Of a DNA stretch of 16,970 bases, positions 6,737 through 13,832 are shown piece after piece; positions within the stretch are counted from its first letter, which is position 1; every line of letters begins with the position of its first letter. The stretch is from Pseudomonadota bacterium (lineage in GTDB: Bacteria; Pseudomonadota; Alphaproteobacteria; Rhizobiales; Xanthobacteraceae), in assembly GCA_023417665.1 (NCBI GenBank), contig JAEZFA010000296.1, positions 1 through 16,970 of the forward strand. Direction: 5' to 3'. Position numbers and translations under genes: made by a program. The notes beneath the pieces were generated by a model. The model searched no databases. It saw nothing but the letters and a program-made list of their open reading frames with translations, and was not told the origin of the DNA.

Positions 6737-7770
6737 TCCTCGCCCTGATCGAACAGCGGCATCTGCGGCGCATCGCGCCTGGGTTCGGTGAGGCCGAGAT
6801 GCTTGTAGGCATGCGACGTCATCATGCGTCCGCGCGGCGTGCGCTGGATGAAGCCGCGCTGGATCAGAAACGGCTCGATGATGTCTTCGAGCGCGTCGCG
6901 CGGCTCGGAGAGCGCCGCCGAAATCGTTTCGATGCCGACCGGCCCGCCATTGTAGTGATCGGAGATGATCCGCAGATAGCGCCGGTCCATGGCATCAAGG
7001 CCGGCACCATCCACTTCGAGCTGCGAAAGCGCGCGGTCGGCGGCTTTCGCGTCGATCGTGGCAACCTTGTCGACCGCCGCAAAATCACGCACGCGCTTGA
7101 GCAAGCGGCCGGCAATACGCGGCGTGCCGCGCGCGCGCTTCGCGATTTCTCGCGCGCCGTCCTTGCCGATACCGATGCCGAGCACCCGCGCGCCGCGCTC
7201 GACGATGGTTTCGAGTTCATCGACTTCGTAGAAGCCGAGCCGCACCGGAATGCCGAAGCGATCGCGGAGCGGCGTCGTGAGCAGACCCGAGCGCGTGGTT
7301 GCGCCGACAAGCGTGAATTTCGACAGCTCGATCTTCACCGAACGCGCGGCGGGTCCCTCGCCGATGATCAGATCGAGCTGGAAGTCCTCCATCGCCGGAT
7401 AGAGCACTTCCTCGATATGCGGATTGAGCCGGTGGATCTCGTCGATGAAGAGCACGTCGCGCTCTTCGAGATTGGTGAGCAGGGCTGCGAGATCGCCAGC
7501 CTTCGCGATTACGGGACCGGAGGTCGCGCGGAAGTTCACGCCAAGCTCTCGCGCCACGATCTGCGCGAGCGTGGTCTTGCCGAGGCCCGGCGGGCCGACG
7601 AGCAGCACATGATCGAGCGCTTCCTTGCGTGCCTTGGCCGCCTCGATGAAGACAGAAAGATTCGCGCGCGCCTGCTGCTGGCCGATGAATTCGACAAGCC
7701 GCTGCGGACGCAGATGCGCATCCGCGGAATCGTCGTCGCGTTGTTCGGCGGATAAGAGACGGGAGTTCAT
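6733..7770 (-). CDS. ruvB: Holliday junction branch migration helicase RuvB
   Basis: RuvB is the hexameric AAA+ motor that, with RuvA, drives branch migration of Holliday junctions. The 345-residue product has Walker A GPPGLGKTT at 59-67, Walker B VLFIDEIH at 106-113, and the sensor-1 and arginine-finger segment GATTRSGLLTTPLRDRFG at 156-173. Sensor-2 lies around TPRIAGRLLKRVRD (216-229). The C-terminal winged helix (about 255-330) includes HYNGGPVGIETI and TPRGRMMTSHAYKHLG. Length and motifs are standard. Its start overlaps the ruvA stop and its stop overlaps the ybgC start, each by 4 bases (ATGA). Confidence 0.98.
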   Translation of the reverse strand: MNSRLLSAEQRDDDSADAHLRPQRLVEFIGQQQARANLSVFIEAAKARKEALDHVLLVGPPGLGKTTLAQIVARELGVNFRATSGPVIAKAGDLAALLTNLEERDVLFIDEIHRLNPHIEEVLYPAMEDFQLDLIIGEGPAARSVKIELSKFTLVGATTRSGLLTTPLRDRFGIPVRLGFYEVDELETIVERGARVLGIGIGKDGAREIAKRARGTPRIAGRLLKRVRDFAAVDKVATIDAKAADRALSQLEVDGAGLDAMDRRYLRIISDHYNGGPVGIETISAALSEPRDALEDIIEPFLIQRGFIQRTPRGRMMTSHAYKHLGLTEPRRDAPQMPLFDQGEE

Positions 7771-8387
7771 CGCGCCAGTTCCTTCAACCCGAGCCGGATC
7801 AGCGTCTCAACCGGCGCATTCTCATCGCCCGACGCACGCAGCGCCGCCGCAACTGCGGCACCAGCCTGAATCTCGCCGTAGCCGAGATGCACGAGCGCCG
7901 ATACGGCATCGGCAACCGGCTGCGAGGCCCGCTTCCCGGAAAGATCGTCCTGCAGCTTCACGACCGACGGATCGATCGTCGCGAAAGCCGGGGCCTTGTC
8001 TTTGAGTTCGGCAACGACGCGCGCCGCGAGCTTGGGCCCGACCCCCGGCGTGCGGGCAACGGCGGTCTTGTCGCCGAGCGCGATCGCGTTCGCGAGTTCG
8101 GCGGGCTTCAGCGTCGAGAGCACCGCAAGCGCGACCTTGGCGCCCACGCCCTGCACGCTTTGCAGGATGCGAAACCACTCCCGCTCCTGATCGCTGGTGA
8201 AGCCGAACAGCTTGATCTCCTGCTCGCGCACATGCGTCTCGATCGAGATCGTCGCCGCCTCGCCCGCAGGCGGCAGCGATTGCAGCGTGCGCGCCGAGCA
8301 ATGCACCACATAGCCGACGCCATGCACGTCGAGCACGACGAAGTCGTCGCCATAGGTGTCGATCACGCCGCGCAGCTTGCCGATCAT
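7767..8387 (-). CDS. ruvA: Holliday junction DNA helicase RuvA
   Basis: RuvA is the tetrameric junction-binding subunit that loads RuvB. From the ATG at 8387 it has 206 residues and begins with the family-typical MIGKLRG. The OB-fold domain I spans about 1-63, two helix-hairpin-helix motifs follow (LQSVQGVGAKVALAVLS and RTPGVGPKLAARVVAEL), and the flexible C-terminal domain III (about 155-206) contacts RuvB. A GTG one codon upstream at 8390 is also in frame. The ATG is preferred because GGAGG lies about 6 bases upstream and it gives the canonical N-terminus. The start shares one base with the ruvC stop (TGATG). Confidence 0.97.
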   Translation of the reverse strand: MIGKLRGVIDTYGDDFVVLDVHGVGYVVHCSARTLQSLPPAGEAATISIETHVREQEIKLFGFTSDQEREWFRILQSVQGVGAKVALAVLSTLKPAELANAIALGDKTAVARTPGVGPKLAARVVAELKDKAPAFATIDPSVVKLQDDLSGKRASQPVADAVSALVHLGYGEIQAGAAVAAALRASGDENAPVETLIRLGLKELAR

Positions 8388-8902
8388 CACGCCCCTCCCA
8401 CGACCCGCGAGAGAATATCGACACGCTGCCGGTGATGGGCGTGGCAGATCGCAATGGCGAGCGCGTCCGCGGCATCGTCACTTTGCGGATCGGCCTTCGG
8501 CATCAACACGCGGATCATCAGCCGGATCTGCGCCTTCTCGGCACGGCCCGCGCCGACCACGGTCTTCTTGATCAGATTGGGAGCGTATTCCGCGACCGGA
8601 AGTCCCGCCTGCGCGGGCACGAGAAGCGCGATGCCCCGCGCCTGCCCGAGTTTGAGCGCCGCGCGCGGGTCGGCGTTGACGAAGGTTTCCTCGACCGCGG
8701 CTTCCTGCGGCGCATAGCGCGCGAGGATTGCGGCAAGCCCCTTGTGAATGAACGCGAGCCGCTCGCTCAGGGTCTCGCGCTCGTCGGAGTTCACCGAGCC
8801 GCAGGCGACAAAAGCGAGCTTCGTGCCCTCGCACTCGATCACGCCCCAGCCGGTGCGGCGGAGGCCCGGATCGATGCCGATGATGCGATTCGCACGGATC
8901 AT
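8387..8902 (-). CDS. ruvC: Crossover junction endodeoxyribonuclease RuvC
   Basis: RuvC is the dimeric Mg-dependent resolvase that nicks Holliday junctions symmetrically. The 171-residue product has the RNase H-like fold motifs: GIDPGLRRTGWG at 9-20 with catalytic Asp11, VEETFVN at 70-76 with Glu71, and SDDAADALAIAICHAHH at 141-157 with Asp143 and Asp146. These correspond to Asp7, Glu66, Asp138 and Asp141 of the E. coli enzyme. It is the first gene of ruvCAB-ybgC. Its ribosome site is weak and lies in one arm of an inverted repeat that touches the start codon. I saw no alphaproteobacterial LexA box (GTTC-N7-GTTC) in the gap upstream. Confidence 0.98.
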   Translation of the reverse strand: MIRANRIIGIDPGLRRTGWGVIECEGTKLAFVACGSVNSDERETLSERLAFIHKGLAAILARYAPQEAAVEETFVNADPRAALKLGQARGIALLVPAQAGLPVAEYAPNLIKKTVVGAGRAEKAQIRLMIRVLMPKADPQSDDAADALAIAICHAHHRQRVDILSRVVGGA

Positions 8903-8932
8903 GACTTCGCTGATAACGCCGCTATCGAAGTC
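8903..8932. promoter_or_regulatory. Perfect 7-bp inverted repeat abutting the ruvC start
   Basis: GACTTCG (8903-8909) and CGAAGTC (8926-8932) are exact inverses separated by 16 bases, and the arm nearest ruvC ends directly at its ATG. In ruvC mRNA this would place the weak Shine-Dalgarno within a stem, so it could limit translation; as DNA it could be an operator in the ruvC/tauE divergent gap. Both readings are inference. Confidence 0.4.
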
Positions 8933-8934
8933 TG

Positions 8935-8951
8935 CCTAGCCGGGTGCTAGG
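8935..8951. promoter_or_regulatory. Inverted repeat CCTAGC-N5-GCTAGG between ruvC and the TauE gene
   Basis: A perfect 6-bp palindrome with a 5-base centre sits in the middle of the 76-base divergent gap, next to the first inverted repeat. CTAG is rare in high-GC genomes, so two copies in 17 bases stand out. A regulator binding site for the permease gene is possible; no regulator gene is adjacent. Confidence 0.35.
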
Positions 8952-8978
8952 TCTGCCCGCCCACTAAGGCCCAAGCAT

Positions 8979-9752
8979 TTGTCATCGCTGATCCCCTCCG
9001 CCTTCGCGCCCTTCTTCGACGACCGGCTCGCCATCGCGGCGATGATCGCGTTCCTGTCGGGGTTCGTGCGCGGCTTCTCGGGGTTCGGGCAGGGCATGAT
9101 CTATGTGCCGCTGATCGCGGTATTTTACGGACCCCGGCTGGCCGTCACGACGATCCTCATCATCGACTTTCTGTGCTCGATCCCGTTCCTGGTTCCCGCA
9201 CTTCCGCATGTGCGCTGGCGGCAGATGCTGCCGCTCGCAGGCGCCGCTGCGCTCGCCATTCCGCTCGGCACGCTGGCGCTGCTCTACGTCGATCCGGGAC
9301 CGCTGCGCTGGGCCATCGCGATCTCGATCGTGATCTGCGTCGCGCTGCTGGCAAGCGGCTGGCGCTACCGCGGCGCGCCCGGCCTGCCGGTGACGCTTGG
9401 CGTCGGGGCGGCGTCGGGAATCCTCGGCGGCGCGACGCAGCTCCCGGGCCCGCCGGTGATTCTGTTCTGGCTGAGCGGCACGCTCTCCGCCGTCGCCGTG
9501 CGCGCGAATTTCATCGCCTACTTCGCGCTGTTCGATCTGGCCTCGGTCGTGGTCTATGGCTGGAGCGGACTGCTGACGAACGATGTCTTCATGTTCGGGC
9601 TCTTGATGCTGGTGCCGTTTGTGTCCGGCGCGGCCGGCGGCTCGATGGTTTTCATCTTCGTATCGGATCGCAACTATCGGCTCGCCGCCTATGTGCTGAT
9701 CCTGATCGCCGCGCTTCTGAGCCTGCCGCTATTCGACGGGTTTCTTCGCTGA
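8979..9752 (+). CDS. Sulfite exporter TauE/SafE family permease
   Basis: This is an integral membrane protein of 257 residues with about eight hydrophobic segments and the TauE/SafE features FVRGFSGFGQGMIYVPLIAVFYGPR near 27-50 and a second GAASGILGGATQLPGPPVILFWLSG near 145-168. The family moves small anions such as sulfite, sulfoacetate or other organosulfur compounds; the substrate here is unknown. The start is TTG, with TAAGG (8965-8969) 9 bases upstream. The frame has a stop at 8937 with no ATG or GTG between, so the next option is Met22 at 9042. It is the only plus-strand gene in the left 13 kb and overlaps the 3' end of the EamA transporter gene by 24 bases, tail to tail. Confidence 0.88.
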   Translation: MSSLIPSAFAPFFDDRLAIAAMIAFLSGFVRGFSGFGQGMIYVPLIAVFYGPRLAVTTILIIDFLCSIPFLVPALPHVRWRQMLPLAGAAALAIPLGTLALLYVDPGPLRWAIAISIVICVALLASGWRYRGAPGLPVTLGVGAASGILGGATQLPGPPVILFWLSGTLSAVAVRANFIAYFALFDLASVVVYGWSGLLTNDVFMFGLLMLVPFVSGAAGGSMVFIFVSDRNYRLAAYVLILIAALLSLPLFDGFLR

Positions 9753-10634
9753 GAACGCCTCGTTCAGCACGCCGCTTGCGAGCAGCACGCCCGCGCCGGT
9801 CGTGACCACGCCGAAGATCGAGGCTGCATCGGGAATTTCCTTCAGCAGCGGAACGGCGATCAGCGTTGCAAGCGCCGGCACCAGCGCGACGAATGCGGCG
9901 GCACGCGACGCGCCGAGCCGCGCAATGCCGATATTGTAGAGCACGAGCGCGACCAGCCCCGAGCCGATCCCCTGAATCACCGCCTGCACCGCGATGTCAC
10001 CGTGCGCGCCCTTGTTGAAGGCTTCGAGCAGCGGCGGCAAGCCGAACGGCAACATCGCGACCGCCGACCAGAAGCTGATCAGCGCCGCCATCTCGATTGC
10101 GGTGACGCCGACAAGACGAAAAGCCACCGTGTAACAGGCCCAGCAGATTGCCGCGGTGACGAGCAGCAGATGCCCGAACGAGGTGTCGCCGCTCGAAGTC
10201 ATGACGCTGCGGCCGGCGATGGTGAGAACGCCCGCGAGACACAGTGCAAAGCCGAGCGCCCGCGCCCAGCCGAGCTTTTCCCCGAACAGGACCACCGAAA
10301 GCAGCGCCACGATCAGCGGCATGGTGCCCGGCACCAGCGGCCCGACATCCGCCGTCGGCGCGAAGCGCATGCCGTTGCCGATGACGAGCAGGAACGGCGC
10401 ACCCGCGCCGAGAATGCAGAACAGGAAGGGAAGCGTCTTGCCTTTAGGCCAGAGGCCGGTCCGAAACAGGACCGGCGCGAGCAGGATCGCCGGAATGCCG
10501 ACCCGCAAAAGCGTCACCGCCGCCGGCGTGAGCGAACCGATCACCGCATAGCGCGTGAGCGCGACCCACGCGCCCCAGATCGTTACCGCCGAAATGACGG
10601 CAGCATAACCCAGCGCGCGGGAGGAAGCGTTCAC
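9729..10634 (-). CDS. DMT-superfamily (EamA) transporter
   Basis: This 301-residue membrane protein has about ten predicted transmembrane helices arranged as two EamA halves (about 8-140 and 155-290). Typical features are the early WGAWVALTRYAV segment near 20-31, the VPGTMPLIVALLSVVLFGEKLGW stretch at the end of the first half and the matching FVALVPALATLIAVPLLKEIP in the second. Members export amino acids, metabolites or drugs; the substrate cannot be told. The start is GTG at 10634, overlapping the yebC stop as GTGA, so it is translationally coupled to yebC. Its last 24 bases are antisense to the end of the TauE gene. Confidence 0.9.
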   Translation of the reverse strand: MNASSRALGYAAVISAVTIWGAWVALTRYAVIGSLTPAAVTLLRVGIPAILLAPVLFRTGLWPKGKTLPFLFCILGAGAPFLLVIGNGMRFAPTADVGPLVPGTMPLIVALLSVVLFGEKLGWARALGFALCLAGVLTIAGRSVMTSSGDTSFGHLLLVTAAICWACYTVAFRLVGVTAIEMAALISFWSAVAMLPFGLPPLLEAFNKGAHGDIAVQAVIQGIGSGLVALVLYNIGIARLGASRAAAFVALVPALATLIAVPLLKEIPDAASIFGVVTTGAGVLLASGVLNEAFSAKKPVE

Positions 10635-11377
10635 GCGGACAGCTTCGCCATCAGCGCTTCGGAAATTTCGAAATTGCCATAGACGTTCTGCACGTCGTCG
10701 TTCTCTTCGAGGTTCTCGACCAGCTTCATCAGCTTTTCGCCGGCCTCGTCGTCGACCGCGATCGTGTTTTGCGGGCGCCAGGTAAGCCCGCTCTTTTTCG
10801 GCTCGCCGAATTTCGCTTCCAGCGCCTTCTGCACCTCGTTGAGCGACTCGACCGCCGTTACGATCTCGTGCCCCTGCTCCGACGAGATCACATCGTCCGC
10901 GCCGGCCTCGATCGCCGCTTCCAGCATCGTGTCGGCATCGGCCTTCGCCGCATCGTATTCGACGACCCCGACGTGATTGAACATGAAAGCCACCGCGCCG
11001 GCTTCTGCGAGCGCCCCGCCACTTTTCGTGAAGTAGGAGCGAACCTCGCCGACCGTGCGCGTGCGGTTGTCGGTCAGCGTCTCGATGATCAGCGCGACGC
11101 CGCCCGGACCGTATCCTTCATAACGGACGCTTTCGAAATTCTCGCCGTCGCTGCCGGACGCCTTCTTGATCGCGCGCTCGATATTGTCCTTCGGCATGTT
11201 TTCCGCGCGCGCCGCGATGATCGCCGCGCGCAGGCGCGCGTTCATCGCCGGATCCGGCAGGCCCATCTTGGCGGAAACCGTGATTTCGCGCGCGAGCTTG
11301 CCGAAGAGCTTGGAGCGGGCGGCGTCCTGCCGGCCCTTCCGGTGCATGATGTTCTTGAATTGCGAATGGCCGGCCAT
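10631..11377 (-). CDS. yebC: YebC/PmpR (TACO1) family protein
   Basis: The 248-residue product matches YebC along its whole length: MAGHSQFKNIMHRKGRQDAAR at the N-terminus, RLRAAIIAARAENMPKDNIERAIKKA near 48-73, YEGYGPGGVALIIETLTDNRTRT near 85-107 and a C-terminal alpha/beta domain. The family was first described as DNA-binding regulators (PmpR). More recent work on bacterial YebC and mitochondrial TACO1 supports a role in translation, including of proline-rich stretches. It often lies beside ruvC in proteobacteria; here it is separated from ruvC by two transporter genes. AGGA lies about 9 bases before the ATG. Confidence 0.97.
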   Translation of the reverse strand: MAGHSQFKNIMHRKGRQDAARSKLFGKLAREITVSAKMGLPDPAMNARLRAAIIAARAENMPKDNIERAIKKASGSDGENFESVRYEGYGPGGVALIIETLTDNRTRTVGEVRSYFTKSGGALAEAGAVAFMFNHVGVVEYDAAKADADTMLEAAIEAGADDVISSEQGHEIVTAVESLNEVQKALEAKFGEPKKSGLTWRPQNTIAVDDEAGEKLMKLVENLEENDDVQNVYGNFEISEALMAKLSA

Positions 11378-11406
11378 GTCTCAGAGTCCTGATCGGAATG
11401 CGCGCG

Positions 11407-11435
11407 GTTATAGCAAGCGGATTCGCGAAGGGAAG
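11407..11435 (-). promoter_or_regulatory. Possible yebC promoter
   Basis: On the minus strand CTATAA (complement of 11408-11413) forms a -10 close to the alphaproteobacterial CTATAT type, about 30 bases before the yebC ATG, with a poor -35 (CTTCCC) 16 bases upstream. The 68-base gap to the preceding gene fits a promoter here, but the -35 is weak. Confidence 0.3.
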
Positions 11436-11445
11436 CGGCGCCGGC

Positions 11446-12270
11446 TCAACCCTGCCAGAACGGCGGCCTCGCCTCTTCCAGCACGCCTCCGATACGCACC
11501 GGAGCGACCTTCACCGCGAGCCCCGTGGCATCGTCGGTTTCGACCGCAAGCCCGCTGACCGTCGCCTTGCCGGTCGCAGGCTCGAAACGGCCCGAGGGGA
11601 TTTTCGTCTGGAAGCGCCGGATCGGCTCATCCCGGTTCATGCCGAGCACGCTCTCGTAGTCGCCGCACATGCCGATGTCGGAAACGAAGGCTGTGCCCGC
11701 CGGCAGGATGCGATGATCGGCGGTCGGTGCATGGGTATGCGTGCCTACCTGCAGCGAAATGCGACCGTCCAGGAGATAGCCGAGCGCCTGCTTCTCGCTG
11801 GTCGCCTCGGCATGGAAATCGACGATGATCGCGTCGGCGTGTTCGCGAAGGCGGCAGGCCTCGAGCTCGCGCTCGATCGCGGCAAAAGGATCGTCAAGCG
11901 CCTCCATGAAGACGCGGCCCATGGCATTGATGACGAGCACGCGCTTGCCACTCTTGGATTCCAGCATCGCAGCACCCCGCCCCGGCGTGCCTTGCGGATA
12001 ATTCAGCGGGCGGATCAGCCGCGGCGCACGTTCGATGAAGACCAGCGCCTCGCGCTGATCCCAGGAGTGATTGCCGAGCGTGACCGCGTCTGCGCCGGCC
12101 TCGACCACCTCGTTATAGATCGTCTCGGTGATGCCGAAGCCCCCGGCGGCGTTCTCGCCGTTGATGCCGACGAAATCGAGCTTCCAGTCCCGGATCAGGC
12201 GCGGCAGCAGATCGACGACGGCGATACGGCCCGAACGCCCGACGATGTCTCCGAGAAATAAAATACGCAT
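11446..12270 (-). CDS. YmdB-family (TIGR00282) metallophosphoesterase
   Basis: This 274-residue protein belongs to the calcineurin-like phosphoesterases related to B. subtilis YmdB, which hydrolyses 2',3'-cyclic nucleotides. Metal-ligand motifs are all present: FLGDIVG (Asp8), NGENAAGG (Glu39, Asn40), GNHSWD (Asn67, His68), DFHAEATSEK (His153) and GTHTHAPTAD (His178, His180). The length fits the family. The ATG at 12270 has GGAAG 7 bases upstream, within the end of the cyclo-ligase gene, whose stop is only 3 bases away, so the two are probably co-transcribed. The cellular role in alphaproteobacteria is not settled. Confidence 0.93.
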   Translation of the reverse strand: MRILFLGDIVGRSGRIAVVDLLPRLIRDWKLDFVGINGENAAGGFGITETIYNEVVEAGADAVTLGNHSWDQREALVFIERAPRLIRPLNYPQGTPGRGAAMLESKSGKRVLVINAMGRVFMEALDDPFAAIERELEACRLREHADAIIVDFHAEATSEKQALGYLLDGRISLQVGTHTHAPTADHRILPAGTAFVSDIGMCGDYESVLGMNRDEPIRRFQTKIPSGRFEPATGKATVSGLAVETDDATGLAVKVAPVRIGGVLEEARPPFWQG

Positions 12271-12273
12271 TCG

Positions 12274-12855
12274 TCAGCTTCCGGCGGAAAAACGCACGCC
12301 CTCTTCCGTTATCACATAATCGAGCCGCTGGTCGTGCGGCTCGGTGGGAACGGTTTCGACGCATTGCTCTTCGAAGGCGAGGCCGACCGCGACGATCCTT
12401 TTCTTCGCGCGCAAGCGAGCGAGCCCGCCGTCGTAATAGGCCTTGCCGTAGCCGATGCGATGCCCCTCGCGATCGAAGGCAAGCAGCGGCACGAAGACGA
12501 TGTCGGGATCGACTTCCTTTGCTTCCGGTCCCGGTTCCGAGAGCCCGAAGCCGACGCGCCGCAACGCCATGCCCGGCACCCAGGCGCGAAAAATCAGCTT
12601 CCCGTCGGCGATCGCGGGCAGCGCAAGCGAGGCCTCGCTTTCCTCCGCAAGCCGCTTCATCAGCGGATAGGGATTGAGTTCGGTATTCATCGCGAACCAG
12701 CCCGACACGACCGCACCTTCCGGCACGTCGAACGGCAGGCTCGCCTTGGCGATCCGCTCGGACATCTGTTTGCGGAAGATCGGCGAAAGCGTATCGCGCC
12801 TTGCGATCATTTCCTTGCGCAAAGCGCGTTTCTGGTCGGCAACTGAAAGTGGCAT
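12274..12855 (-). CDS. 5-formyltetrahydrofolate cyclo-ligase
   Basis: The enzyme (EC 6.3.3.2) converts 5-formyl-THF to 5,10-methenyl-THF with ATP, salvaging a storage folate. The 193-residue product shows the family pattern: basic N-terminal QKRALRKEMIARRD (8-21), VPLLAFDREGHRIGYGKAYYD at 122-142 with the nucleotide/folate-binding GYGKAYYD loop, and the C-terminal EPHDQRLDYVITEEG near 172-186. The loop has GYGK where many homologues have GxGGG, a conservative variant. It lies directly downstream of 6S RNA, as in many proteobacteria (E. coli ssrS-ygfA), and may be read from the 6S or zapA promoter. Confidence 0.94.
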   Translation of the reverse strand: MPLSVADQKRALRKEMIARRDTLSPIFRKQMSERIAKASLPFDVPEGAVVSGWFAMNTELNPYPLMKRLAEESEASLALPAIADGKLIFRAWVPGMALRRVGFGLSEPGPEAKEVDPDIVFVPLLAFDREGHRIGYGKAYYDGGLARLRAKKRIVAVGLAFEEQCVETVPTEPHDQRLDYVITEEGVRFSAGS

Positions 12856-12884
12856 GACAAAATTTCAAGTGCGGGCCGCAGTGA

Positions 12885-13036
12885 CCGTCAGAGATTCGAT
12901 CCCGGGAAACCTACGAAGTAGGTGGGCGCCATATGACTAGGTCCACGGACCAGATCAGGGACAGCTCCCGTTGGGATCGATAAGGCCCCGGGAATACTTC
13001 TCCGTCGCATCCCGCAGCACCGCAGACCGAACCTAG
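12885..13036 (-). ncRNA. ssrS: 6S RNA
   Basis: 6S RNA binds the housekeeping RNA polymerase holoenzyme by mimicking an open promoter. In the 225-base gap between zapA and the cyclo-ligase gene, the minus strand can form the 6S rod. The closing stem pairs GGTTCG (13033-13028) with CGAATC (12898-12893), and an inner CGGGA pairs with TCCCG. A central bubble follows, then an apical arm with CTGGTCC/GGACCTAG around 12938-12953, and the 3'-bubble hairpin CCTAC-TTC-GTAGG (about 12911-12923) typical of alphaproteobacterial 6S. The syntenic position next to zapA and a ygfA-type gene is the classic one. Ends are approximate (a few bases either way); no well-matched promoter is visible upstream. Confidence 0.9.
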
Positions 13037-13080
13037 GTAGTACTACGCGGAAGCGCCAGTCTTGACTTTCGAGAACTCGC

Positions 13081-13464
13081 TCAGCCGAGCGCCACGGTGC
13101 CGGAAGGCCCGCCGTTGAGATTCTGGGCCAGGCGCTCGATGCGCTCCGCGGTGTTTTCGAGGATTTCGGCGACCACCTGCTCCGCCTCTTCGTTGCGCTG
13201 GGCCACGCGCTCGCGCGCATCCTTCAGAGACTGGATTTCCTGATCGGCCATGCGAAGGCGGCGTTTGAGCTCCGCAAGCTCGTCCGCGACCATGATCGCG
13301 GCCATGACGGCGAGCCGCGTATCCCCGATTTCGCCGAAGGAATCCCGCAGTTGCGTGATCCGCTGATCGAGTTCACGGCCGAGCCGCGCGAGATGATCCT
13401 CCTGCCCGGGATCGCAGGCCATCCGGTAAACCCGGCCGTTGATGGTGACGGAAACCTCGGCCAC
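13081..13464 (-). CDS. zapA: Cell division protein ZapA
   Basis: ZapA binds FtsZ and promotes bundling of Z-ring filaments at mid-cell. From a GTG start at 13464 the product has 127 residues: the ZapA globular head (VSVTINGRVYRMACDPGQEDHLARLG, 4-29), DTRLAVMAAIMVADELAEL (48-66), and a long C-terminal coiled coil (about 62-115). The open frame runs further upstream to 14019, but that part is out-of-frame sequence of DUF4164 and tkt. AGGAG ending 8 bases before the GTG, inside the end of the DUF4164 gene, settles the start. Only 2 bases separate the DUF4164 stop from this start, implying coupling. Confidence 0.92.
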   Translation of the reverse strand: MAEVSVTINGRVYRMACDPGQEDHLARLGRELDQRITQLRDSFGEIGDTRLAVMAAIMVADELAELKRRLRMADQEIQSLKDARERVAQRNEEAEQVVAEILENTAERIERLAQNLNGGPSGTVALG

Positions 13465-13466
13465 GG

Positions 13467-13754
13467 CTATCGCTCCTGCAGCACCGCGCGGATGGTATCG
13501 ACGGCCTGATCGAGCCGCTGCGCCACCTCGCGATTGGTCGCCTCCAGCGACGAGATATTGGCCCGCGCGTGGTCGAGTTCGCCGGCGAGACGCGAGCGGT
13601 CGGAGCCGAAAGCCTGAATCTGCGCTTCCAGCTCGCCCTGCTGGCGGTCCTGCTCGCGGCGGCGATTGACGGCCGCTTCCAGCACGTCGAGCGCCGAGGA
13701 CAGGCGCTTGTGCGCCCGCTCCAATACGCCCGATTGATCTGCCGTCTGCCGCAT
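13467..13754 (-). CDS. DUF4164 family small coiled-coil protein
   Basis: A 95-residue, almost fully helical protein (RLSSALDVLEAAVNRRREQ, then LEAQIQAFGSDRSRLAGELDHARANIS) with heptad spacing throughout, matching the DUF4164 family seen upstream of zapA in Hyphomicrobiales. Its function is not established; the constant pairing with zapA suggests a role in division or Z-ring organisation, which is inference. The ATG at 13754 has only a weak GGCGG ribosome site. It and zapA form a two-gene unit transcribed away from tkt. Confidence 0.85.
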   Translation of the reverse strand: MRQTADQSGVLERAHKRLSSALDVLEAAVNRRREQDRQQGELEAQIQAFGSDRSRLAGELDHARANISSLEATNREVAQRLDQAVDTIRAVLQER

Positions 13755-13788
13755 ATTTCCGCCCGCCGCTTGCGAAACAGAGTGCGCA

Positions 13789-13817
13789 GTTAAGGGGGGC
13801 CTTTATCCCCACGTCAA
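13789..13817 (-). promoter_or_regulatory. Probable promoter of DUF4164-zapA
   Basis: On the minus strand TTGACG (complement of 13812-13817) and CTTAAC (complement of 13789-13794) are 17 bases apart. The -35 matches the consensus at five of six positions; the -10 is weaker. Predicted transcription would begin about 28 bases before the DUF4164 ATG. Confidence 0.4.
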
Positions 13818-13832
13818 CCGCGCGTCGCGACT

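Noticed and set aside
6727..7755. 342-codon plus-strand open frame opposite ruvB
   Set aside because: Antisense shadow of a highly conserved gene.
8903..8978. SOS (LexA) box upstream of ruvC
   Set aside because: No GTTC-N7-GTTC or GAAC-N7-GAAC is present in the gap.
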